This document shows positions 1 to 4,905 of a stretch of 5,515 bases of DNA, in pieces. The position numbers and the translations under genes are program-made. The stretch is taken from contig CAMDCC010000212.1 of assembly GCA_945889545.1 (NCBI GenBank), forward strand, positions 1 through 5,515, in the 5' to 3' direction. How positions within the stretch are numbered: the stretch's first letter is position 1; each line of letters opens with the position of its first letter. This DNA comes from Bifidobacterium breve (lineage in GTDB: Bacteria; Actinomycetota; Acidimicrobiia; IMCC26256; PALSA-555). The notes beneath the pieces are model-generated. The model had not been told where the DNA came from, did no database searches, and was given only the letters and a program-made list of their open reading frames with translations.

Positions 1-477
1 TGTCGTCGCGGGGACCGTCGGCGACAGGTAGGTGGCGTCGACGACGCGGCGGCGCACGTCGACCTCCATTGTTTCGCTTGATACCCGGGACGTCACGAGA
101 TTTGCGGAGCCGTCAGTGTGGTACTCGCAGCCGCCGAAGAATGTGACGCGGCCCGAGTCGATGAAGCGCCGATGGAGGACGTCGTCGTAGTAGGCCTGGA
201 TCTCCGACTGACGAGCCCGTTCTTGGAGCCCCACCTCTGGGCCGCTCTCCTGCACGGCGCCGTTCCCGAGCACGGTCGACGCGACACCGTAGAACAACGA
301 AGCCTGATGAAGCTGGACGAATGGATACGCGTCCTGCCAATGCCCGCTGGCCGCGTGGCGACGGTCGACGAGCGTGACGTGCACATCCGCGTGATCGATC
401 AGCGCGTCGGTGAAGGCCATGCCCATCGCACCCGCGCCCACGACGAGGTAGTCGGTCTCGGAGGATCCCATCGTCAT
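1..477 (-). CDS. FAD/NAD(P)-binding oxidoreductase, N-terminal part (runs off left edge)
   Basis: Read leftward from the ATG at 477, the frame is open for 159 codons to the window edge, so the C-terminal part is missing. Residues 11-19 form a Rossmann dinucleotide-binding start, with hydrophobic LVV followed by GAGAMG. The second strand ends in LVDRR, where D38 would contact the adenosine ribose. The stretch GHWQDAYPFVQLHQ (residues 45-58) resembles a conserved region of actinobacterial FAD/NAD(P)-dependent oxidoreductases, including flavin monooxygenase-like proteins. Substrate and exact reaction cannot be assigned. The ATG at 477 is preferred to the in-frame ATG at 471 because GGGAGG lies about 9 nt upstream of it. 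The next gene upstream on the same strand ends 45 nt away, so co-transcription is possible, but no functional link is evident. Oxidoreductase class is fairly sure; subfamily is not. Confidence 0.85.
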   Translation of the reverse strand, partial: MTMGSSETDYLVVGAGAMGMAFTDALIDHADVHVTLVDRRHAASGHWQDAYPFVQLHQASLFYGVASTVLGNGAVQESGPEVGLQERARQSEIQAYYDDVLHRRFIDSGRVTFFGGCEYHTDGSANLVTSRVSSETMEVDVRRRVVDATYLSPTVPATT

Positions 478-522
478 CGTGCTCGGCCTCCCTTCGCACC
501 AAGGAAGGTCGGGCAACGGATA

Positions 523-678
523 CTACGAGCCCCCGCCACCGATGAGGCGAGCCTCGACTCGAGTTCGGACCTTCGCCAGGAACTCGGGCGGCACATCGGC
601 GAGGTTGGTGACGATGCTTGAGGCGAAGACGCGATCTTGTTCGGCAGCCGAAAAACGCTCGAACTCCTCGGCGGTCAT
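523..678 (-). CDS. Small 51-aa protein of unknown function
   Basis: A 51-codon frame begins MTAEEFERFSAAEQ and ends in a Gly/Ser tail before TAG. Its composition is coding-like: G/C-rich third positions, acidic and amphipathic residues, and a predicted helix, then SSIVTNLADVPPEF, then a basic helix. I do not recognise the family for certain. Small helical proteins of this kind often accompany toxin-antitoxin-type genes, and two such genes lie directly upstream on the same strand. The start is uncertain. A GGTGGAGG motif sits almost against the ATG at 678, and in-frame GTG codons at 681, 687 and 690 are alternatives. It lies 39 nt after the stop of the 112-aa gene, in the same frame and with no intervening stop. 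No signal peptide or membrane segment is visible. Confidence 0.55.
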   Translation of the reverse strand: MTAEEFERFSAAEQDRVFASSIVTNLADVPPEFLAKVRTRVEARLIGGGGS

Positions 679-717
679 CACCTCCACCACGTTCTCAGCG
701 TTTGCGTTCGTTGATCG

Positions 718-1056
718 TCAGGCGTCGATGAGGTGGTCGTCATCCTCTCGGGTGGCTGATGCCGATGTCCAGTCGATCGTCCAGCCGGGAGTATGAGCCC
801 CGGCTGCGTGGAAGGCAGTGCGAATCGTCCCGTTGCCCCGATCCTGAGCGCTCTCAAGATCATCAGCGACGACCGAGACCGAGACCGAAATGGTGCCGCC
901 GTCGGCGTCGGCAACAACGCTGATGTCTTCGGCTCCGACCTCCTCGAGTTCTGCAACGACGAGGTCTAGGAGTGCCTCCGCCTCGGCGGCAGGTGGGGCT
1001 TGGGGGGGCTCCTCATCGAGGAGGAGGACACCCTCAAAGTTGATGCTGTATCTCAC
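718..1056 (-). CDS. Acidic 112-aa protein, putative antitoxin-like partner of the upstream Cys/His-rich gene
   Basis: It starts at GTG 1056 with a strong SD (AGGAGG, 8 nt spacing), the best ribosome site in the left half. The pattern is alternating: strand RYSINFEGV (2-10), acidic/Ala-rich helix EAEALLDLVVAELEEVG (25-41), two strands around DISVVADADGGTISVSVSVV (44-63), and helix DLESAQDRGNGTIRTAFHAAG (66-86) followed by a TPGW turn. The tail is acidic. This suggests a small alpha/beta fold, but I cannot name the family. The upstream gene stops only 3 nt before this GTG, and the SD lies inside its last codons, so translation is probably coupled. An acidic protein coupled to a small basic Cys/His-rich HicA-like protein suggests an antitoxin or immunity role; that is inference. 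The reversed gene order (toxin first) matches hicAB-type operons. Confidence 0.7.
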   Translation of the reverse strand: MRYSINFEGVLLLDEEPPQAPPAAEAEALLDLVVAELEEVGAEDISVVADADGGTISVSVSVVADDLESAQDRGNGTIRTAFHAAGAHTPGWTIDWTSASATREDDDHLIDA

Positions 1057-1059
1057 GGC

Positions 1060-1224
1060 TCAGTCCTCCTTCCAGCAGGTGTTCTTGATTTTGTTGAGCT
1101 TGTTCTTGACGTAGTTCGCGCCCGATGGTGTCGAGTGAATCCATGCCAAGTGCTTTCCACAGTGACAACGGCACTTGTACACGTTGCTCTTCCCGATCGG
1201 ATCTTCGACTTGCCACCCTCCCAC
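1060..1224 (-). CDS. Cys/His-rich HicA-like small protein, possible toxin; start codon unclear
   Basis: The frame ends at TGA 1062-1060 and carries a cluster YKCRCHCGKH, then WIHSTPSGANYVKN, and ends TCWKED. Small actinobacterial proteins with this pattern (Cys-rich CGKH, then H-x-TPS, then a basic helix with N and TCW) resemble the HicA mRNA-interferase fold, with an alpha-beta-beta-beta-alpha layout and a core His before the TPS turn. The first in-frame conventional start is GTG 1224, giving 54 aa. However, coding-like sequence continues upstream to 1302 (GRNIPRRQSRPEIRTLLAEV), including what looks like the first helix of the fold, and no ATG/GTG/TTG exists there before TAG at 1305-1303. 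The gene may therefore have lost its start, or its 5' end may have been replaced. Its stop is 3 nt before the 112-aa gene, forming a tight two-gene unit. The toxin role is inferred. Confidence 0.5.
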   Translation of the reverse strand: MGGWQVEDPIGKSNVYKCRCHCGKHLAWIHSTPSGANYVKNKLNKIKNTCWKED

Positions 1225-1302
1225 CTGAACCTCGGCGAGGAGGGTGCGAATCTCGGGTCGAGATTGTCGTCGAGGTATGTTCCGTCCAGGAGTCGAGGTT
1301 AC

Positions 1303-1380
1303 CTAGGACTGAGTGGGCGCGACCATCGGGGGGCAAGTGCCAATTGTGTCGTAATGGGGTTCGGGGACGGCGCTCATCAT
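1303..1380 (-). pseudogene. Possible 5' remnant of a class I SAM-dependent methyltransferase
   Basis: Starting at tandem ATG codons (1380, 1377), 25 codons run to TAG at 1305-1303. The first part, MSAVPEPHYDTIGT, resembles the N-terminus of small UbiE-like methyltransferases, which often open with Y-D-x-I-G, an aromatic and an R-rich DPRI motif. The resemblance stops after the IGT. A run of six C (minus strand, 1333-1328) follows, and dropping one C changes the continuation to an R/W/P-rich stretch that still ends near 1300. Nothing of the SAM-binding domain remains. Coding sequence of the HicA-like gene begins right behind it in the same frame. This call rests on about ten residues and could be chance. 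Confidence 0.25.
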
Positions 1381-1481
1381 CCTCAAGGTGCGTCGAAAGG
1401 TTCCGGGGCGCTGTTCTGCGGCATGCGTCTCGGACACGCCCGCCGGGACTTCGCGACGCGATTCGGGGACGTTGACGTCCG
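1381..1481. other. Divergent intergenic gap between two broken genes
   Basis: This short gap lies between the leftward methyltransferase-like remnant and the rightward hydrolase remnant. It would have held their divergent promoters. I see a TTGACG hexamer at 1472-1477 on the plus strand but no acceptable -10 box at the right distance, and no SD before the hydrolase start. No convincing gene is present on either strand; the longer open frames crossing it are out-of-phase shadows. Confidence 0.4.
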
Positions 1482-1853
1482 TTGGTGGCTACTGTCACGA
1501 TCTGCCAGCAGAGTTGGGAGCCGGTGGTGGCGGGGTTCACGGCCTTCGACTCGGCTGACGTCGGGTACGAGCAGTCCGAGTTCTTCCTTTCGGGAACGGC
1601 GAGTGCGTACGAAGCGACACCGACGGGCAGCAACGACGGCAAGTTCGACACCATTGCGACGACCACTGCGCCGTACACATCGCGCGCTGTCGTGATGCGG
1701 CCGATCAATCCACGCCGCTTCAACGGCACGGTCATCGTGGAGTGGTTGAATGTCAGCAGCGGCGCCGACGCGGGCGCGGACTGGATGCTTGGTCACACCG
1801 AGCTGATACGCGAAGGCTGCAGTTCCGACATCCCGAGAAGTCCGGAACGGTGA
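1482..1853 (+). pseudogene. Truncated alpha/beta-hydrolase domain protein (N-terminal third only)
   Basis: The frame opens at TTG 1482 (or GTG 1485; no SD visible) and ends at TGA 1853. Residues 27-112 match the N-terminal region I know from the large 'alpha/beta hydrolase domain-containing' secreted or cytosolic proteins (Abhydrolase_10 type). The pattern is GYEQSEFFLSGTASAY, then TAPYTSRAVVMRP, RFNGTVIVEWLNVSSG, and WMLGHTELIREG. Those proteins run to about 450-550 residues and carry the nucleophile elbow and catalytic triad much further on. Here homology stops after Gly112 (codon ending 1817), eleven unrelated residues follow, and then the stop. The unrelated tail is hicA sequence read in the wrong frame. 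The fragment lacks the catalytic centre and cannot be an active esterase. Confidence 0.7.
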
Positions 1854-1942
1854 CGATCGCGGGCAAGCTCGGTGATGATCTGAGAGCCGGTACCCTCGCG
1901 AGCGTTCTTCGCCAGGCAGGTCTGAAAGGTCCAGGACGATGA
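1820..1942 (+). pseudogene. hicA: hicA toxin gene, 5'-truncated (C-terminal 40 codons)
   Basis: In the frame ending at TGA 1942, residues QFRHPEKSGTVTIAGK and LGDDLRAGTLASVLRQAGLK match the second half of HicA mRNA interferases: strand FRHP, the GTVTIAGK strand, then the GTLxSILRQAG helix. Full HicA proteins are about 60-75 residues. The first helix and the GSH motif with the catalytic His, which precede this point, are absent and replaced by hydrolase gene sequence. No start codon with an SD gives a plausible N-terminus; the open frame continues upstream only as an Arg-rich out-of-frame reading of the hydrolase. The stop overlaps the hicB start (ATGA), the normal hicAB arrangement. Toxin activity is almost certainly lost. 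Confidence 0.8.
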
Positions 1943-2154
1943 GCGCATACGCCGTCATCATCGAGGGCAGCGGCACGTCCTTCTCGGCGTACGTGCCGGC
2001 CCTGCCGGGTTGCGTCGCGACCGGCGAGTCAGTCGAGGACGTAGAGGCTCGGATCCGGACTGCCATCGCGATGCACATCGAGAGTCTCCGAGCCCATGGC
2101 GAACCCGTCCCCGATCCGGCGACTGCCGCCGTCAGGGTCGTCGACGTGGCATAA
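1939..2154 (+). CDS. hicB: HicB family antitoxin
   Basis: This is a 71-aa protein with the HicB-like partial RNase H fold: strand YAVIIEGSGTSFSAYVP, the signature PALPGCVATGES (residues 20-31), and helix VEDVEARIRTAIAMHIESLRAHGEPVPDP (33-61). It has no C-terminal ribbon-helix-helix or HTH domain, as is usual for the short ~70-aa HicB type. In intact systems the protein binds HicA and blocks its RNase site. Here the partner gene is decapitated, so HicB is effectively an orphan. It starts at ATG 1939 in a 4-bp ATGA overlap with the hicA stop, so translation was probably coupled. The weak AGGAC-like motif just upstream fits that. The promoter must now come from the hydrolase remnant side, if the gene is expressed at all. 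Confidence 0.88.
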   Translation: MSAYAVIIEGSGTSFSAYVPALPGCVATGESVEDVEARIRTAIAMHIESLRAHGEPVPDPATAAVRVVDVA

Positions 2155-2198
2155 GGATCCCGACTGGTCGAGCACAGCGGCAGCGACTTCCAGCAGAG

Positions 2199-2339
2199 TC
2201 AAGCGTTGAGCCGGTCCAGCTCGTTGAAGTAACGCTCGGCGATCGCGGTTCGACTGTGCTTCGACAACCACCTGGGGAAGTCGCACTTGCGCGCCGTGAG
2301 AACGGTGCCCGCGATGCGAGTTCGGCGCGCCACCAGCGG
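2199..2339 (-). pseudogene. Unidentified C-terminal gene remnant
   Basis: On the minus strand a frame ending at TGA 2201-2199 reads sensibly for about 46 codons, with strongly G/C third positions and a natural residue mix. It includes RKCDFPRWLSKHSR and ends AERYFNELDRLNA. Going upstream past about 2340 the reading becomes Cys/His/Pro-rich and unlike protein. A GTG at 2333 would give 44 aa but lacks an SD. I read it as the 3' end of a gene whose front has been lost, or a very small gene. I do not recognise the family. It lies between hicB and the 3' end of the transporter gene. Confidence 0.35.
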
Positions 2340-2407
2340 GCATGCGCGCGCATCGTGGCGATCGGCGTGCGGCGCACACCTCGGCGCAGACGTCCAGCAT
2401 CATGGCG

Positions 2408-3013
2408 TTACGTCGCGCTTCGCGCGCTCTCGAGCTCGCGATGGGAACGCACCGCGGCTTGCGTGATGTACGCCGCCATCGGGAGCGCGACGAGGTTCGT
2501 GGCGATGATGAACCCGTCGCTCTTGAGCACGCCGTAGACGATCCAGATCGTGGCGACCGACGTGAGGATCCCGTACGTGCTGGCCGAGAGCCCTTCAAGG
2601 CGGTGTGGTTCGCGTACTACCTCGACGAGCTGCGCCACCAAGCTCGTGATGGCGACCAGTCCGGCCGCGACGACGATGGGGTCGGTCAGCGCATCGACCT
2701 GACTCAGGCCGAGCAACGCCAGGGCTGCGGCCAGTGCGCCCGTGGCGCGAACGCGGCCGAGCACGCCCTTGCGAACGAGCTCGGTCGTCACCACGAGCTG
2801 GCCGGTCCAGACGCCGAGGTTCGCAACGATCACTGGGGCAAGGCCGCCGGCGATGCCGTAGCCGAGCCATGCGGCGGCACCCACCATCGACAAGGTGATC
2901 GCTTCGACGGACACGCCGTCGATGCCGTGACGGAGCACCCGGAACACCTGCGGCCACGCGAAGACCACGGTGAGTGCGACCGCGACGACGGAGACGGCAT
3001 CGTCGAGGGTCAC
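2408..3013 (-). CDS. Two-repeat SWEET/PQ-loop transporter, 7 predicted TM helices
   Basis: The 201-aa, very hydrophobic protein starts at GTG 3013; there is no other start upstream and no clear SD. It contains two PQ-loop/SemiSWEET-type units joined by a linker helix (3+1+3 layout). Repeat 1 has P21-Q22 (FAWPQVFRVLR), W49 (AAWLGYG) and N65 (VIVANLGV). Repeat 2 has A127-Q128 in place of PQ, W157 (ATIWIVYG) and N173 (FIIATNLV). Trp and Asn are 16 residues apart in both units and the units are offset by 108. In SemiSWEET/SWEET structures a conserved Trp and Asn line the sugar pocket. Most bacterial members are single ~90-aa units, so a fused pair resembles eukaryotic SWEETs in layout. The likely role is small-solute, perhaps sugar, uniport in the inner membrane; the substrate is unknown. 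It is divergent from the next gene. Confidence 0.8.
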   Translation of the reverse strand: MTLDDAVSVVAVALTVVFAWPQVFRVLRHGIDGVSVEAITLSMVGAAAWLGYGIAGGLAPVIVANLGVWTGQLVVTTELVRKGVLGRVRATGALAAALALLGLSQVDALTDPIVVAAGLVAITSLVAQLVEVVREPHRLEGLSASTYGILTSVATIWIVYGVLKSDGFIIATNLVALPMAAYITQAAVRSHRELESARSAT

Positions 3014-3110
3014 CGCTGCAGTCTGGCGCTTCTCGCTTCGTTGTCCCGGACCGATGCCTTATTGTCTGTTCCTCGCAGACGGCCGCATCGCTCAGGAAGA
3101 TAAAGTCACA

Positions 3111-4046
3111 ATGCTGGAGACGGAGCCAATCGGGAGCATCCCCCGGCCGCCCGCGCTGATCGACGGCATGGCTGCGTTCGCCCACGGTGAAATCACTCAG
3201 GAGCAGATGGACGAGCTCTACGACGATGCGCTGCGCGACACCATCGATCGCTTCGAGTCGACCGGGTCGCCGGTGGTCACCGACGGGGAGCAGACCAAGT
3301 CGAGCTTTGTTACCTATCCGCTCGACGGGCTGGACACGATCGGCCCCGGCGGTGCGGTGATCCCCTTCGCTGATGGCCATACCCGCCAGCTCCCGCAGCT
3401 CACCTCCGGACCGTTCCGCTACGGCCGGTATGCCGACGCGTTCCTCACCCGGGCCCAAGGCCTCACGTCGCTGCAGCTCAAGCAGTCGGTGATCGCGGTG
3501 TCGGCGATGAGCCTGCTGTACCCCGCCGACGGCGTCGACGGCTACGACAAGGAGCAGTTCCTCTCCGACCTCGTCGCTGAAGGAGTGAAGGACATCCGCG
3601 GGTGCCTCGATGCCGGCGCGCACCGCGTGCAGATCGACTTCACCGAAGGGCGTCTCGCGCTCAAGCTCGATCCGAGCGGCGGCTTGCTCCCGCACCTCTT
3701 CGCGATCAACGCGGGCAGCTTCTTCCTCCAGATGGCCAGCGAAGCCGATCGGGAGAAGGTGCTCGGCACCGTCCGCGACACCCTGGCCGCCAATGTGCCC
3801 GCCAACGTGAAGGTCTTCGTCGGAGTGACCGACCCGATCAGCCCGCGGGTCGAGACCCCCGAAGAAGTCCGCGACCAGATCCTTCAAGCGGCCGAGCACA
3901 TCCCCGTCGACCAGCTCGGCTCGTGCGACGACTGCGGCTTCTCCCCGTTTGGCGACGACGTCTCCACCTCTCGCGACATCGCCTTCGAAAAGATCCGCAA
4001 CCGTGTCGAAGGAACCCGCCTCGCCTCGGAGTCACTCGGGGTCTGA
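3111..4046 (+). CDS. Cobalamin-independent methionine synthase (MetE C-terminal domain) family protein, apparently with internal deletion
   Basis: This 311-aa protein has the UROD/MetE-like barrel signature: PIGSIPRPP at 6-14, TDGEQTK at 57-63, VIPFADGHTRQLP at 83-95, AHRVQIDFTEGRL at 170-182, FVGVTDPISPRVETPEEVRD at 236-255, and the C-terminal CDDCGFSPFGDD with C272 and C275. Family members move a methyl group to a thiol using zinc held by His/Cys/Glu/Cys; actual substrates in this subfamily are often unproven. Members I know are some 40-55 residues longer: between the GGLL and the LF-NAGSF motif they carry a segment with the His-x-Cys zinc motif. Here residues 192-195 join these directly, so two zinc ligands appear absent. 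ATG 3111 is chosen because the family starts there; AGGA lies 13 nt upstream. The frame continues upstream to 2970, but as unrelated residues. Confidence 0.85.
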   Translation: MLETEPIGSIPRPPALIDGMAAFAHGEITQEQMDELYDDALRDTIDRFESTGSPVVTDGEQTKSSFVTYPLDGLDTIGPGGAVIPFADGHTRQLPQLTSGPFRYGRYADAFLTRAQGLTSLQLKQSVIAVSAMSLLYPADGVDGYDKEQFLSDLVAEGVKDIRGCLDAGAHRVQIDFTEGRLALKLDPSGGLLPHLFAINAGSFFLQMASEADREKVLGTVRDTLAANVPANVKVFVGVTDPISPRVETPEEVRDQILQAAEHIPVDQLGSCDDCGFSPFGDDVSTSRDIAFEKIRNRVEGTRLASESLGV

Positions 4047-4056
4047 TCGACGGTCT

Positions 4057-4072
4057 GACCAGCGGTCTGGTC
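4057..4072. terminator. Small hairpin between convergent genes, possible bidirectional terminator
   Basis: GACCAG, loop CGGT, CTGGTC gives a 6-bp perfect stem with a 4-nt loop in the 36-bp gap between the convergent methionine-synthase-family and hemolysin III genes. No T-run follows on either strand, so it is not a classic intrinsic terminator. Such stem-only hairpins are common at convergent gene ends in high-GC actinobacteria. Confidence 0.4.
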
Positions 4073-4082
4073 GGCGCGTCGT

Positions 4083-4733
4083 TCAGGCGAGCGGGAGGGC
4101 GTACGCGGCGATGACCGCGTAGTGCACGGCCGCGGCCGCGATCACAAAGAGGTGGAACACCTCGTGGTAGCCGAACACGGTCGGGGCCGGGTCCGGTCGC
4201 TTGCGCGCGTACACAACGGCGCCGATCGTGTAGAGCACGCCGCCCAGCGCGATCAACCCGAAGCCGTCACCGCCGATGCGGTCGATGAGCTGGGGAGACG
4301 CGATCACGGCCACCCAACCGAGTGCGACGTAGGGCAAGGCCGCGACCCACTTCGGTGCTTCGATCCACGCGATCGTGAAGGCGACGCCCCCGAGCGCGCC
4401 GATCCACACGGTGAGCAGGACCGCGGTTCGCAGTCCGCCATCAAGGAGGATCCCGGCGATCGGCGTGTACGTCCCCGCGATGAGCATGAAGATCATCGAG
4501 TGGTCGAGGCGCCGAAGGTTGGCGCGCGCCCTCGGTGGCCAATCGCGGCAGTGGAGCAGCGCGCTCACACCGAGCAACCCGGAAAGCGAGAGCGTGTACA
4601 CGACGACTTCGAGGCGAGGCGTGCCGCTCGGGGCGACCGCGATGAGCACACCGCCAGCCGCCAAGGAAGCGAAGAAGGCGATCTGATGGGAGACCCCCCG
4701 CAATCGAGGTCGCCCAGTCGTCGTGGTACTCAC
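4083..4733 (-). CDS. Hemolysin III / PAQR family membrane protein
   Basis: The 216-aa protein has seven predicted membrane helices and the PAQR metal-site pattern: RGVSHQIAFF at 12-21, SALLH with S57 and H61, LDHS with D77 and H78, the GTYTPI turn at 87-92, and C-terminal H190/H194 in FGYHEVFHLF. Ser, His, Asp and the two C-terminal His residues fit the zinc-binding hydrolase-like site of the superfamily. Bacterial members are usually 200-220 aa; despite the name, most are not shown to be cytolysins, and they may affect membrane lipids. GTG 4733 gives this length and the usual N-terminus. An extension to GTG 4838 would add 35 hydrophilic residues without similarity. No SD precedes 4733, but a -10-like TACGAT lies 7 nt upstream, which fits a leaderless mRNA. 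The gene converges with its left neighbour and diverges from its right one. Confidence 0.9.
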   Translation of the reverse strand: MSTTTTGRPRLRGVSHQIAFFASLAAGGVLIAVAPSGTPRLEVVVYTLSLSGLLGVSALLHCRDWPPRARANLRRLDHSMIFMLIAGTYTPIAGILLDGGLRTAVLLTVWIGALGGVAFTIAWIEAPKWVAALPYVALGWVAVIASPQLIDRIGGDGFGLIALGGVLYTIGAVVYARKRPDPAPTVFGYHEVFHLFVIAAAAVHYAVIAAYALPLA

Positions 4734-4740
4734 ATGTTGG

Positions 4741-4746
4741 ATCGTA
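4741..4746 (-). promoter_or_regulatory. -10 box for leaderless hemolysin III transcript
   Basis: On the minus strand TACGAT (TANNNT pattern) is followed by 7 nt and then the GTG at 4733. Transcription would start at or next to that codon, as in the many leaderless actinobacterial genes. No good -35 was found; the match is short and could be chance, but the position supports the chosen start. Confidence 0.4.
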
Positions 4747-4850
4747 CGGACCTGCAAGTGGTGATGCCGTGATGAGGGGTACAGCTGGTGGGCGCACAGG
4801 CCAAAGTTCGCGTCGCAGTCGGGAACCAGAGCGCTCACGCCACCGTCGAA

Positions 4851-4891
4851 ATCGGTACATCACCGCACGACCGGTGCGGTGCATCACCGAT
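4851..4891. promoter_or_regulatory. 41-bp interrupted palindrome upstream of DUF2330 gene (operator or RNA hairpin)
   Basis: The outer arms are ATCGGT (4851-4856) and ACCGAT (4886-4891); the inner arms are CACCGCAC (4861-4868) and GTGCGGTG (4874-4881), around the 5-nt centre GACCG. The unmatched 4-nt spacers are symmetric. Overlaid is a direct repeat CGGTRCATCACCG at 4853-4865 and 4877-4889 (12 of 13 identical, offset 24). It ends 14 nt before the DUF2330 start. It could be a repressor operator in the divergent region or, if transcribed, an 8-bp GC-rich leader hairpin just ahead of the SD. There is no T-tract, so it is probably not a terminator. Confidence 0.6.
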
Positions 4892-4905
4892 TGTTGAGGA
4901 ATGGC

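Noticed and set aside
1034..2078. Two overlapping ~230-codon minus-strand frames (1034-1735 and 1383-2078)
   Set aside because: They run antisense or out of phase through the hydrolase, hicB and HicA-like sequences, have Arg/Ser-rich composition and show no domain pattern.
1505..2199. Repeated 10-mer CCAGCAGAGT at 1505 and 2190 as possible recombination ends
   Set aside because: Repeats of this length are expected by chance in a window of this size and base composition; flanking bases do not match.
1817..3021. CTGCAG sites at 1817 and 3016 as evidence of a cloning chimera
   Set aside because: Two such hexamers in 5.5 kb of GC-rich DNA are expected by chance, and the 3016 site lies in a normal intergenic gap; kept only as a caveat for the 1817 junction.
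2970..3110. Upstream extension of the MetE-like gene to 2970
   Set aside because: The extra residues do not resemble the family and overlap the antisense transporter start; ATG 3111 gives the usual N-terminus.
2595..3899. Long 434-codon open frame on the minus strand
   Set aside because: It lies antisense to the methionine-synthase-family gene and across the transporter gene in the wrong frame; its Arg/Gly/Asp-rich composition is typical of GC-rich shadow frames.
4734..4838. Extended start of hemolysin III at GTG 4838
   Set aside because: It adds 35 hydrophilic residues without family similarity; GTG 4733 gives the normal length and has a suitable -10 box for a leaderless transcript.
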